Shown one piece after another: positions 8,605 through 17,762 of a stretch of DNA of 64,000 bases. Origin of the DNA: Lactonifactor sp. BIOML-A5 (lineage in GTDB: Bacteria; Bacillota; Clostridia; Lachnospirales; Lachnospiraceae); the NCBI RefSeq assembly GCF_009677585.1, contig NZ_WKYV01000014.1:1-64000 (forward strand), read 5' to 3'. Every line of letters starts with the position of its first letter. The stretch's first letter is position 1. Position numbers and translations under genes: made by a program. The notes under the pieces were generated by a model. It worked only from the letters and a program-made list of their open reading frames with translations. It had not been told where the DNA came from and did not search any database.

Positions 8605-9894
8605 TTATGTAGGCATCAGGATACCGGGCAGCCATGTTACCAGCTCCGGTACCAGTGCAATAATAAAGGTTAATATGCTGAGCACCAGAACATATGGCCA
8701 GACCAGTCTCATAACCTCCCCGATCTTAGCCTTCGCAAGGCTGGAGGAGATGAACAGAAGAATCCCCACAGGAGGTGTCACTGCCCCGATAAGCAGAGTA
8801 ACCACTGTGATAACGCCGAAATGTACCGGGCTGAACCCATAAGCGGCAGCCATAGGGGCAAGGACAGGCACCATGATAATCAAAGCTGCGTTGGATTCCA
8901 TAAAAAGGCCGATGATAAGCAAAAATACTACAATAATAATGATAAAGACATTTGGATCTGCAGTGATCCCATGGAGTACGGCTCCAATCTGTGCAGGGAA
9001 ATTATTAATAGTCAAAAGCCAGCCGAACACAGAGGCGATCCCTATGATCAGCATTGGGATTGTAGTGGCAACTGCAGCCTTATACAGAATGTCTTTGATG
9101 TCCCGAAACTTAATATTCCCGCTGGCAAATCCCACGATAAATGCGTACGCGGACGCAATGGCCCCTGCCTCTGTAGGCGTAAAAATGCCGGAAAGAAGGC
9201 CAACTATGATTATAATAGGCATCAGAAGCGCCCAGAACGCATCCTTAAAGGCAATCCAGATTTCTCTCATGCTGGAACGCCTGTGGGTGGGGTAGCCCCT
9301 TTTCGCCGCCACATAATAGGAAAGAACCATCAGTGAAATTCCAAACATAAGTCCAGGTATAATGCCTCCGATAAACATCTGACCTACGGATACACTGGTC
9401 ATAGAGCCATAGATTACCATCATGATACTCGGGGGGATGATAGGCCCAATGGTAGACGCAGAGGCCAGTACTGCCACTGCATAGTCTTTGTCATATCCCT
9501 CATCCAGCATAGATGGAATGAGAATGGATCCAATGGCTGAACAGTCTGCGGACGCTGAACCGGACACCCCTGCCATAAGCATACTGGATAAAATGGTAAC
9601 CTGCGCATGGCTTCCCTTAAAATGTCCCACCAGCGCAGATGAGAACCGTACCAGTTTCTTCGTGATCCCCCCTCGGGTCATCACCTCCCCCGCCAGGATA
9701 AAGAGAGGCACTGCCATCATGGAGAAGGAGTCCAGCATTACAAAGATTCGCTGAGGCGCCACGATTCCCGGCAGATTTCCCTGTACCAGCAAAGCGATGA
9801 TAGAAGACGCTCCGATGGCCACGGCAATGGGCATTCCTGTAAACATCAATACAAAAAACAGGATAATTAATACAAGTATTACCTTCATATTCAC
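8605..9894 (-). CDS. dctM: TRAP transporter large permease, DctM
   Basis: 429-residue, very hydrophobic protein with about twelve membrane spans (MKVILVLIILFFVLMFTGMPIAVAIGAS at the N-terminus). GSASADCSAIGS and PPSIMMVIYG are typical of DctM, the ion-coupled translocation subunit of tripartite periplasmic-type transporters. It overlaps the dctQ gene by four bases. The system imports a carboxylate using a Na+ or H+ gradient; substrate unknown. Confidence 0.95.
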   Translation of the reverse strand: MNMKVILVLIILFFVLMFTGMPIAVAIGASSIIALLVQGNLPGIVAPQRIFVMLDSFSMMAVPLFILAGEVMTRGGITKKLVRFSSALVGHFKGSHAQVTILSSMLMAGVSGSASADCSAIGSILIPSMLDEGYDKDYAVAVLASASTIGPIIPPSIMMVIYGSMTSVSVGQMFIGGIIPGLMFGISLMVLSYYVAAKRGYPTHRRSSMREIWIAFKDAFWALLMPIIIIVGLLSGIFTPTEAGAIASAYAFIVGFASGNIKFRDIKDILYKAAVATTIPMLIIGIASVFGWLLTINNFPAQIGAVLHGITADPNVFIIIIVVFLLIIGLFMESNAALIIMVPVLAPMAAAYGFSPVHFGVITVVTLLIGAVTPPVGILLFISSSLAKAKIGEVMRLVWPYVLVLSILTFIIALVPELVTWLPGILMPT

Positions 9895-10412
9895 GCCTCC
9901 TCTTCCGGTGCCGGGATCTCAATGTGAAAGCAGATTTCATAGAGTATGCAGGCCCCAAACACAAAGGAACAGAGATACCCGAGAAACATTCCAAGATAGG
10001 GGATCCCAATGGGTATGCGCATGGCTGGAGTGGGGGTAAAAAATGTCTGTCCCATCAATATGGCTGTATAAAATCCCAGGTATCCCATAACCCCCATAAT
10101 AACCAGCGCATAGAAGGCTTTCGCCCATCTCTGCATAGGCGCGGGAAGTTTGGAAGAGAGAAAATCGATTCCGATATGCTGATCATGCTTCAGAGCAATG
10201 GAGCTGGCCATCATGATAGCAAAGATTCCAAGATATCTGGCAATCTCCTCTGTCCAGAGAAGCGGTTTGTTGAATACATACCGAAAGAGTACCTGAAGCA
10301 GAGTAGCTGCCAGTATCCCCAGGAAGGTAACTGCGGAAATCCATTCTATTATTTTCTCAAGTATATAGATAAATCGGAAATAAATTCTGTGCGGAATTGC
10401 TTTTTCATCCAT
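9891..10412 (-). CDS. dctQ: TRAP transporter small permease, DctQ
   Basis: 173 residues with four predicted membrane helices. VLFRYVFNKPLLWTEEIARYLGIF is the recognisable DctQ signature region. It lies between the binding protein gene (18-base gap) and dctM (4-base overlap). Its family role is to bridge the binding protein and DctM in the membrane. Confidence 0.94.
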   Translation of the reverse strand: MDEKAIPHRIYFRFIYILEKIIEWISAVTFLGILAATLLQVLFRYVFNKPLLWTEEIARYLGIFAIMMASSIALKHDQHIGIDFLSSKLPAPMQRWAKAFYALVIMGVMGYLGFYTAILMGQTFFTPTPAMRIPIGIPYLGMFLGYLCSFVFGACILYEICFHIEIPAPEEEA

Positions 10413-10430
10413 ATGTATACCTCATCTGTT

Positions 10431-11513
10431 TTACTCTTTCAGCTTTTGAATACTGTCCATAAACTCCTGGGCATTTAGTTCCTTCACATATTTTTCCTGC
10501 ACAGAGGCACAGGCATCCATAAGCGGCTGGCGATCGATTTCATTCAGCTCGCATCCGGAATCTACCATTGCCTGCAGGGCCGCCTCGTCTGCCTCCAGGA
10601 ATTTCTCCCATTCAAAATCAGTGGCCTCTTTCATGGTATCCAGCATAATCTGCTGCACGTCCTCCGGAAGGGATTGGAATTTCTGTTCATTGATGAGGGG
10701 ACAGATAGTGCTGAAGATATGATTGGTTCTTACAATGTATTTGCCTACCTCATGAAACTTACTGGTATACATGGGCTCTGCAGCTACTTCAACCCCCTCT
10801 ACCACGCCTGTCTGCATAGCAGTATACACTTCGCTGTAAGGGATAGGCGTGGGATTGGCTCCAAGCGCGGTGAACATATCGATATAGACCGGCGTCTCGG
10901 GCGCACGCATCTTGACCCCCTGGAAGTCTTCCAGCTTTTCAATTTTTTTGTTGGTTGTCATCATCACCCGGAACCCGGAACACCATCCGGCCATCATGCG
11001 GATTCCGTTCTGTTCCAGCAGTTTGTCTGCCAGTATCTGACCCGGTTCTCCGTCCAGGCTGGCCCTGGCGTGATCGTAATCCTCAAATAAAAACGGCAGA
11101 TCCAGCAAGCCGAATTCCGGAGTTATATTCATAATAAGTGCAGATGTATTCAAAGTCATATCTATGGTTCCAAGCTTTAGGCCTTCCAGCACATCTCTTT
11201 CCCCTCCCAGCTGTGCGGCAGGATAGACTTCGATCTTGACTCTTCCGTCTGTTCTCTCATAAATCAGGTCTGCATAATGCTTTATGGCAACATCATAGGC
11301 GCTGTCTATGGCCGTGTGGTGCGCCAGCTTCAGCACTACGGTATCTCCTGAGGCCGGTGTCTCCTTTTCGGCGGTTTCTTCTGTACCGCTGTCTTCTTTG
11401 GTTTCTTTTGTCTCTGACTCCTGGTTCTCCGGTGCCTTATTGCAGCCTGCCAACAAGCAGCTGCATGTTAAAATCGTACCCAATGTTAACGCAATTATTT
11501 TTTTCATCTTCAT
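10431..11513 (-). CDS. dctP: TRAP transporter solute-binding lipoprotein, DctP
   Basis: 360 residues with a lipoprotein signal (LAGC, lipidated Cys24), an acidic Glu/Thr-rich linker, then a DctP fold from about residue 57. The conserved region QTGVVEGVEVAAEPMY and an Arg in MRAPETPVYIDMF (position of the carboxylate-binding Arg in this family) support a carboxylate ligand. GGAG lies 9 bases before the first ATG. It is the first gene of dctPQM plus the MtaA-like gene, so the ligand may be a methylated or methoxylated acid (inference). Confidence 0.93.
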   Translation of the reverse strand: MKMKKIIALTLGTILTCSCLLAGCNKAPENQESETKETKEDSGTEETAEKETPASGDTVVLKLAHHTAIDSAYDVAIKHYADLIYERTDGRVKIEVYPAAQLGGERDVLEGLKLGTIDMTLNTSALIMNITPEFGLLDLPFLFEDYDHARASLDGEPGQILADKLLEQNGIRMMAGWCSGFRVMMTTNKKIEKLEDFQGVKMRAPETPVYIDMFTALGANPTPIPYSEVYTAMQTGVVEGVEVAAEPMYTSKFHEVGKYIVRTNHIFSTICPLINEQKFQSLPEDVQQIMLDTMKEATDFEWEKFLEADEAALQAMVDSGCELNEIDRQPLMDACASVQEKYVKELNAQEFMDSIQKLKE

Positions 11514-11644
11514 TTCTTACCTCTCCTTTCGTTCTAAGAGAACTCACCTCTCCTCTTCGCCCCCGCAGAAGAAGTGCACAAAAATTGTTTTCTCTTTTTA
11601 TGAGTTTCGGTATTGTTATTGTATAATAATATGTTCCATTCGGC

Positions 11645-11656
11645 TATCGCGCGATA
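11645..11656. promoter_or_regulatory. Palindromic operator candidate upstream of dctP
   Basis: TATCGCGCGATA is a perfect 12-base palindrome in the 197-base gap between the CdaR-type regulator gene and dctP, in an otherwise AT-rich stretch. It is about 130 bases before the dctP start and is a plausible binding site for the adjacent regulator; the link is inferred from position only. Confidence 0.45.
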
Positions 11657-11710
11657 ACATAAAAATGTTTTTGTTTTTTGTGCTGTCAACATAAGAAATG
11701 AATCAAATAC

Positions 11711-12835
11711 CTATTTTTTATTGTTTTTCATAAAGTAATGAAGATATTCCAAAAACTCCCTGTCCGAAACCTGCTGCATGGGATTAACCCCTAATAATTC
11801 TCTTATTTTGTTAAAGCGGAATACCAGGGTGTTTTTGTGTACATAAAGTTCTTTGCTGCTAATATTAAAATTATAGTTATTCTTTTGCAGGATTTCTGTA
11901 ATCTCCAGAAAGTTTTCCCTGGTCTTCTCATCCATCATTTTGTCATATACCCCATAAATATCCCTGTATTCAACCATGGCGATTAAATTTTTCATGTATT
12001 CATTTACGTGTTCGTAGAAATATGCCACCTTTTCCTTTGCATTGTTTTTCAGCCAGATACAGTGCTGGTAGCCTGTCCTGTACTTTTCATACCTATCCTG
12101 GAAGGTCCCGACGCAAAACTGATATCCTGCGCCTGCCATATCCAGATAATTTTTACAGTACGATATATACTCCGCCACCGTCTCTTTATAGTTGGATAAA
12201 CTCTCCGATGCAGGCTTAAAGCTCTTAAAGATTACCAGTTCCTTATCCCGCACTACTGATATAATATCCTGCCTGCTGTACAATGCACTATCCTTCAGTT
12301 TTCTCTGTACCGTTGGGACATCTGCCATATCGTCCAGCAGAAGATAGATAGGAAGACGGATATACTGTTCCTCCCATCCCAGAGTCACTGCATCTTCCCG
12401 CAGTTTTTCTATATCTGCCACTTCATTCGTAAGAATTCCATAGATAAAGCGTTCTTTCATACTTTTTCTCTGTGCGCTCTGCCTGTGCTGCAGTTCAAAC
12501 TCGTACATAGTCTCAATGGCAAACTGCATCACTTTACCTATCTCCCGGACTTTCCCAGGTTCACCTGTGACACCGATAGCACCTATCCGTTTTCCCTTTT
12601 GAATCACCGGCAGCATAACCCCTGGACGCACTCCCAAATATTTCCCCCCATCCGGAACCTCAATGATCTCCTCATCCCCGTGGATAATCCAATAAGCCAC
12701 TTCATGAAAATCTCCAATCCGCTCGGCATCTTTGCTGGCTATAATAACGCCTCTCTCATCCATAATATTAATATTATATTCCGTAGACTCCCCTGCCTTT
12801 TCAATAAACTTTTCTGCCAAAAAATTATCCAGCAA
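11711..12835 (-). CDS. CdaR-family (sugar-diacid) transcriptional regulator
   Basis: 374 residues. The N-terminal part (1-135) is the putative sugar-diacid-recognition domain (ASKDAERIGDFHEVA, GKRIGAIGVTGEPGKV); the middle is a GGDEF-like/PucR-type region; the C-terminus has the PucR helix-turn-helix SSKELYVHKNTLVFRFNKIR. The start is a TTG preceded by AGGAG at 9 bases. E. coli CdaR activates glucarate/galactarate genes in response to glycerate. Here it probably senses a small organic acid and controls the TRAP operon downstream on the same strand and/or the divergent gene at 13,079. Confidence 0.88.
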   Translation of the reverse strand: MLDNFLAEKFIEKAGESTEYNINIMDERGVIIASKDAERIGDFHEVAYWIIHGDEEIIEVPDGGKYLGVRPGVMLPVIQKGKRIGAIGVTGEPGKVREIGKVMQFAIETMYEFELQHRQSAQRKSMKERFIYGILTNEVADIEKLREDAVTLGWEEQYIRLPIYLLLDDMADVPTVQRKLKDSALYSRQDIISVVRDKELVIFKSFKPASESLSNYKETVAEYISYCKNYLDMAGAGYQFCVGTFQDRYEKYRTGYQHCIWLKNNAKEKVAYFYEHVNEYMKNLIAMVEYRDIYGVYDKMMDEKTRENFLEITEILQKNNYNFNISSKELYVHKNTLVFRFNKIRELLGVNPMQQVSDREFLEYLHYFMKNNKK

Positions 12836-13015
12836 TGTAACATCTCCTTCGTTTTACATTTTCTATATATTTTAGTTCTTTTCATGATAACATCACACTT
12901 TTTTAATGTCTAGCAGATTATAAATCTGGCATTTTTTTACAGTATTTTCTATTGCATCAATACAATTTATCTATCAATATTTGGTTTCTTAACCCATGAG
13001 AATATTCCCTGGCTG

Positions 13016-13024
13016 TGATATACT
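13016..13024 (+). promoter_or_regulatory. Extended -10 promoter candidate
   Basis: TGA followed by TATACT lies 55 bases before the ATG at 13,079, in the divergent region with the CdaR-type gene. No clear -35 box is seen. The remainder of 12,836-13,015 is AT-rich with no gene or strong hairpin. Confidence 0.4.
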
Positions 13025-13078
13025 CAACAAAATCAAATAGATCCATTTCCCCCGCAGTGGATTCAAAAGGAGGACTCT

Positions 13079-14287
13079 ATGACTATCAAAGAACGTATTC
13101 TGGCTACTCTGAAGGGGGAGCCCACGGATGCTTTGCCATTTGTCCCTCGCCTGGATATATGGTACAATGCGAATTCCAGAAATGGTACTCTGCCGGCCCC
13201 TTACAGGCATGCCACACTAAAAGATATCACCGATGACCTGGATTTGGGATACCATGCAATCATTCCGGATTTTAAGGATTTTATAAACCCCGAGGACGGA
13301 GATTTGGATGTAGGCATAGGTATCTATCATCTAAAGAATCACCCCTACCGGATAAAGCTCCACAATGTCAGACGCACCCATCAGCGAACCGGAGATGGTA
13401 TTCTAAAGGTCCGGTATGAGACGCCAAAAGGGGATATCACCACCACAGTTGTGCACAATAAAGAGATGAAAAAAAACGGGATTACACTGTATGTAATCCG
13501 TGAACATGCCGTCAAGTCCCCGGAAGACTATGCTGCTATGGCATATATTTTTGAAAATATGGAAGTAATCCCTGATTACAGCAATTACACACAGTTTCAG
13601 CAGGAATACATCGGTGATCGGGGGGTAGCGGTTGCCTTATCTGCCATGTGGGCCTCCCCCGGTCATTATCTGATTAAGGAACTGATGGCTTTTGATACGT
13701 ATTATTATGAGCAGTACGACAATCCGGAGGAGATGGATGCTTTTATACAGCAAATCACTCCCTTTTGCCAGAAGCTTTTTGATGCGGCAATCAATAGTCC
13801 GGCGGAAATTATTCTGTCAGGAGCCAATTATGACGCATCATTTACCGCACCCGCAATGTACGAGGAATATATTCTTCCAACGCTAAGGCGCCAGTCGGAA
13901 ATCGCCCATAGCAGAGGAAAATTCATCGCAACTCATACGGATGGAGAAAATACAGGACTTCTGGAATTATACAAACGGTCTGGTTTTGATCTTGCTGATT
14001 CTATCTGCCCTGCACCCATGACAAAAATCTCACTGGAGGATACCCGGCGCATCTTTGACGGAACGTGTACCATCTGGGGAGGAATACCCTCTATTTCTGT
14101 ATTGGAGGATTCTATGGATGATGTGACGTTTCAGAGATTTATAGATCAGAAATTTGAAAATCTGGGACGGGGAGATCACTTGATTTTGTCTGTAGCAGAC
14201 ACTGTACCCCCTGCCGCTAAGTTTGAACGGATTCTTTATCTTCAGAAAAAAGCCCGAGAATTTGGTGCTGTAATGCCTTCCTTATGA
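13079..14287 (+). CDS. UroD-superfamily protein, methyltransferase-like
   Basis: 402 residues of the uroporphyrinogen decarboxylase superfamily (IKERILATLKGEPTD N-terminus, typical of corrinoid/CoM-type members). At the zinc site it has His286-x-Asp288 (ATHTDGENTG) where MtaA has His-x-Cys, and Cys310 in SICPAPM comes much earlier than the usual last Cys. It may use other ligands or not be a thiol methyltransferase. It does not look like HemE. AGGAGG lies 8 bases before the ATG. It is divergent from the CdaR-type regulator and closed by the terminator at 14,295, suggesting a shared small regulon with the TRAP/MtaA operon. Confidence 0.75.
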   Translation: MTIKERILATLKGEPTDALPFVPRLDIWYNANSRNGTLPAPYRHATLKDITDDLDLGYHAIIPDFKDFINPEDGDLDVGIGIYHLKNHPYRIKLHNVRRTHQRTGDGILKVRYETPKGDITTTVVHNKEMKKNGITLYVIREHAVKSPEDYAAMAYIFENMEVIPDYSNYTQFQQEYIGDRGVAVALSAMWASPGHYLIKELMAFDTYYYEQYDNPEEMDAFIQQITPFCQKLFDAAINSPAEIILSGANYDASFTAPAMYEEYILPTLRRQSEIAHSRGKFIATHTDGENTGLLELYKRSGFDLADSICPAPMTKISLEDTRRIFDGTCTIWGGIPSISVLEDSMDDVTFQRFIDQKFENLGRGDHLILSVADTVPPAAKFERILYLQKKAREFGAVMPSL

Positions 14288-14294
14288 ATACAAA

Positions 14295-14333
14295 AAGGCA
14301 CAAATCTCTGAAACCATCTGAGATTTGTGCCTT
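14295..14333. terminator. Bidirectional terminator between convergent genes
   Basis: AAGGCACAAATCTC and its exact complement enclose an 11-base loop. It lies 8 bases after the plus-strand UroD-like gene and 14 bases after the stop of the minus-strand aldehyde dehydrogenase. Confidence 0.85.
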
Positions 14334-14346
14334 GTATTTCTCCGAA

Positions 14347-15717
14347 TTATTTTAAAAACATCCTCAAAAGCTTTTCTTTTCCAGATGTATACGGCTGATA
14401 CCGGATGGGAAGATCGATCCAGTTGTATTTTTTTACCATGCTTTTTTTATGGCTGAAGGTATCAAAACTAAGTTTCCCATGGTAACTTCCCATACCGCTG
14501 CCTCCCACTCCTCCGAAGCCCATCCGGGAGGTAGCCAGATGGATGATGGTGTCATTCACACACCCCCCTCCAAAGGAAAGACTGCCCAGGATCTTTTTTT
14601 CCGTCTCCCTGCTCCTTGTAAACAGATAGAGGGCCAGAGGCTTTTCTCTCTCCCGGACAAAAGAGACAGCCTCTTCCAACGTTTCATAGGTGAGGACTGG
14701 GAGAACCGGTCCGAAAATCTCTTCCTGCATTACAGGAGACTCCCCGGTAATGTGATCCAACACCGTTGGCGCTATCTGCAGAGTCTTTTCACAGCCGTAT
14801 CCGCCCTCCAGAATCTCCTCCCCCTGAATAAGTCCCAGAACTCTGCGGTAGTGCTTTTCATTGACCATCTTGGGGTAATCAGGGTTTTTCAGAGGCTCTT
14901 TCCCCAGCATTGCGGTGATCCAGTGCCGAACATATCCAAGCAGTTCGGTTTTGACAGAACGGTGCACCAACAGATAGTCAGGCGCCACACAGGTCTGCCC
15001 GCTGTTCAGATATTTGCCGAACACCAGCCGTTTGGCCGCCAGCTTCAGGTCAGCGGTCTCATCTACGATGCACGGGCTTTTTCCTCCCAGCTCCAGGGTA
15101 ACCGGCGTAAGATTCCTGGATGCCTTTTCCATTACCATTTTTCCCACCTGAACGCCGCCGGTAAAGAATATATAATCAAACCGCTGCTCCAGAAGCTGGG
15201 TATTCTCCCTGCGGCCCCCCAAAACCACAGCAACATACTCTTCCGGGAAAGCTTCACTTATAATCTTTTTAATTACCTCTGAGGTTGCCGGGGAATAAGC
15301 AGAGGGCTTCAGGACACAGCAGTTGCCGGCGGCAACTGCGCCGATCAATGGTTCCAGGCACAGCATAAACGGATAATTCCAGGGTGACATAACAAGGGCC
15401 ACCCCATACGGTTCCGGGATTACATAGCTTCTCGAGTGGAACTGAGACAATGGTGTCAGAACTCTCTGTTCTCTCATCCATTTTGCCAGATGCTTTCTTG
15501 CATAAGAAAGCTCACTCAAAGTAAGCCCTACCTCTGTCATAAAGGATTCAAAGGTAGATTTATTCAGATCCAAGGATAAAGCCCTTTGAATCTCCTGTTC
15601 GTTCCTTTTGATGGAAGCTTCCAGCCGTTCCAGTGCCTTCATCCGGAACCCGCAGCTTCTGGTCTTTCCTGTATAGAAATATGCTCTTTGCTTTTTTACT
15701 AATTCTTCAATCTCCAT
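14347..15717 (-). CDS. Aldehyde dehydrogenase, class 3 (fatty aldehyde) type
   Basis: 456 residues, the length of the membrane-associated ALDH3/YwdH group. Catalytic Cys243 lies in NSGQTCVAPDY, general-base Glu209 in TLELGGKSP, and the nucleotide-binding loop FFTGGVQVGK follows the MSPWNYPF motif. It oxidises an aldehyde to the acid with NAD(P)+. GGGAGG precedes the ATG. The iron alcohol dehydrogenase lies upstream on the same strand, so the pair could interconvert alcohol, aldehyde and acid. Confidence 0.93.
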   Translation of the reverse strand: MEIEELVKKQRAYFYTGKTRSCGFRMKALERLEASIKRNEQEIQRALSLDLNKSTFESFMTEVGLTLSELSYARKHLAKWMREQRVLTPLSQFHSRSYVIPEPYGVALVMSPWNYPFMLCLEPLIGAVAAGNCCVLKPSAYSPATSEVIKKIISEAFPEEYVAVVLGGRRENTQLLEQRFDYIFFTGGVQVGKMVMEKASRNLTPVTLELGGKSPCIVDETADLKLAAKRLVFGKYLNSGQTCVAPDYLLVHRSVKTELLGYVRHWITAMLGKEPLKNPDYPKMVNEKHYRRVLGLIQGEEILEGGYGCEKTLQIAPTVLDHITGESPVMQEEIFGPVLPVLTYETLEEAVSFVREREKPLALYLFTRSRETEKKILGSLSFGGGCVNDTIIHLATSRMGFGGVGGSGMGSYHGKLSFDTFSHKKSMVKKYNWIDLPIRYQPYTSGKEKLLRMFLK

Positions 15718-15800
15718 AAATACCTCCCTGAACCTTCTGCATTTATGCCTGGTCTGATTTGGTAACCGTAAGTATACTCCAACTTTCAGGGCCTGTCAAT

Positions 15801-16985
15801 TTAGTACGCTTGTTTTAGAAGCTCCAGAACATCTTCTACACCCGCCTGCCGGGGATTTACAATCATTGCTCCGTCATTGACCGCCGTATTCGCTGCCTGC
15901 AGAAAATCCTCTGTCTTTACACCTAATTCCTTCAAGGTAAGGGGAAGACCGCAGGCGTTGTGGAGTCTGTTTTCCATATTACGTATCTCCCTTATGAGCT
16001 GCTCTGCCCTCTCCGCCGCAGGTGTTCTGCTATAGAGGTTGTCCCCCGCCAGGTACAGCAGCAGTTCTCCGTACTCTTTTCTGCATTTTTCCAGGTTATA
16101 TTCCATTCCGTAAGGCAGGAGTACCGTCATAGCGTCACCGTGAGGTATATGGCAGACACCCCCAAGGGCATGCCCTACCGCATGGACAATGCCTACCATG
16201 GAGTTGGAAAAAGCAGCGCCTGCCATCATAGATGCATTTGCCATTGCCAGCCTTGCCTCTTTATTTTTTCCGTTTGCCACGGCTTCCTCCAGATACGTGC
16301 CTATCATCTTTACGGCAGATATGGCATAGGCGTCGCTGAGAGGATTTTTCTGAAGACAGCTGTATGCCTCAATGGCATGACAGAGGGCGTCCATCCCTGT
16401 GGAGGCAGTCATCCTGGGAGGTAATGTCTCTGTCATACGGACATCCAGAACCGCCGCATCCGGCTGAAGATAGTAAGAGATGAATTCCATTTTAAGCTTT
16501 CTTGCCTCATTCCTTATTACAGCCACCAGAGTGGACTCTGAACCGGTCCCGGATGTTGTGGGGATAGCGACGAAGGGGATCTGCTCTCCTCTTTTCATAC
16601 TTTCACATCCGAGAATTTCCATAATGTCCACTGCATGCTGGGAAAGAATCATCCTTGCGCCTTTTGCGGTATCGATCACGGATCCGCCGCCCACCGCTAC
16701 GATGCCGTCGCAGTTATTTTCCTTATAATAGCTTCCGATACGGTTAACGATTTCCAAGGAAGAATCTGCAGGGATATCTGTATAGATCCCCCCAATCTCT
16801 GTTCCTCCTGAGAGAAGGGCATCCAATACCACCTGGAGGGTTCCAATCTTTTCGAGCATCTGATCCGACAAAATCAGAGGCCGCAGGCAGCCCAGGTTAT
16901 CCAGTTCAACAGGTATATTTTCCAAAGCAAAAGCTCCCGAAAGAATCTTCGCAGAGCTCTGAAATTCATAATATTCTGGTATCAT
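15801..16985 (-). CDS. Iron-containing alcohol dehydrogenase
   Basis: 394 residues of the Fe-ADH family. The NAD-binding site is GGGSVIDTAKG near 100; the metal-binding region includes MDALCHAIEAY and HAVGHALGGVCHIPHGDAM. These enzymes reduce aldehydes or oxidise alcohols in fermentative clostridia. It sits 83 bases upstream of the aldehyde dehydrogenase gene and 32 bases downstream of the gene at 17,018. Substrate not predictable. Confidence 0.93.
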   Translation of the reverse strand: MIPEYYEFQSSAKILSGAFALENIPVELDNLGCLRPLILSDQMLEKIGTLQVVLDALLSGGTEIGGIYTDIPADSSLEIVNRIGSYYKENNCDGIVAVGGGSVIDTAKGARMILSQHAVDIMEILGCESMKRGEQIPFVAIPTTSGTGSESTLVAVIRNEARKLKMEFISYYLQPDAAVLDVRMTETLPPRMTASTGMDALCHAIEAYSCLQKNPLSDAYAISAVKMIGTYLEEAVANGKNKEARLAMANASMMAGAAFSNSMVGIVHAVGHALGGVCHIPHGDAMTVLLPYGMEYNLEKCRKEYGELLLYLAGDNLYSRTPAAERAEQLIREIRNMENRLHNACGLPLTLKELGVKTEDFLQAANTAVNDGAMIVNPRQAGVEDVLELLKQAY

Positions 16986-17017
16986 AGTTCTATCTTTTTC
17001 CTTTCTCTGATGGACAG

Positions 17018-17599
17018 TCAGCTGGCCCCGCCGGCCGTTCTGGCAGTATAGGTAATCTTATTCTCTCTTGTCATCCGGTAGCGTCCTGACAGAATCCCCC
17101 CTGCAATGCGGATGTACAAGCCCAGGGCACTCATCTCTTTTTCCGGGATCTCCTTTAGAATTCTTCGGGTGATAAATTTGGGAAACAGGTAAGCTTCCAC
17201 CAGATCCACACTTCTTGAAAAAGACATGGCGGTCCCAATATCCCCCTTCATGGTAAATCCGTGGGCAGCATAGGCCCCCGCGATTCCCATCTGTCCTGTG
17301 AAAACCAGAAAGGCACTGTCAACACTTTTAAACTGAAAACAGGTATCATAGTCAGACTGTACCCTGGGATCCAACCGCTCCAATCCCCTGCCAGTCTTTC
17401 TGATATATAGACTCGGGCCATTCTTATGACACTGCAGACAATAGGTCATTCCATGTTTCCAGCTGTCAACCTCTCTCTGTATCCGGGAATCCCTTTTATA
17501 TAATTCAAACAGCCCTCCGTAGAGAACATAAAGGACAATTCCTTCTATTCTCTTCTTTATCCGGTTGCTCCATTTCTTTTTCATACTCATATCGCTCAT
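17018..17599 (-). CDS. Unknown protein, possible SCP2-like lipid-binding domain
   Basis: 193 residues, basic N-terminus, no signal peptide or clear membrane helix. The stretch HGFTMKGDIGTAMSFSRS followed by VDLVEAYLFPKFI resembles the second half of SCP2 sterol-carrier folds. There is one CLQCH pair of cysteines, too few for a metal cluster. AAAGGTGAT precedes the ATG. It heads the group with the alcohol and aldehyde dehydrogenases; if the SCP2 reading holds, the three could act on a hydrophobic alcohol or aldehyde. That is inference; a lineage-specific unknown is the alternative. Confidence 0.55.
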   Translation of the reverse strand: MSDMSMKKKWSNRIKKRIEGIVLYVLYGGLFELYKRDSRIQREVDSWKHGMTYCLQCHKNGPSLYIRKTGRGLERLDPRVQSDYDTCFQFKSVDSAFLVFTGQMGIAGAYAAHGFTMKGDIGTAMSFSRSVDLVEAYLFPKFITRRILKEIPEKEMSALGLYIRIAGGILSGRYRMTRENKITYTARTAGGAS

Positions 17600-17762
17600 A
17601 GAGCCATCACCTTTATCCTCATTCCGTTTGCAGAATATTTCTTTATTGGTATCTGTTGGAAGTATATCATATTTTCATTTGTACTTCAATTATTTTGAAA
17701 CACAAAATATTTGAAGTAAAAAGGGGACAGGGGAAGTTGAAAATGGGACACCCCTGCCCTGA

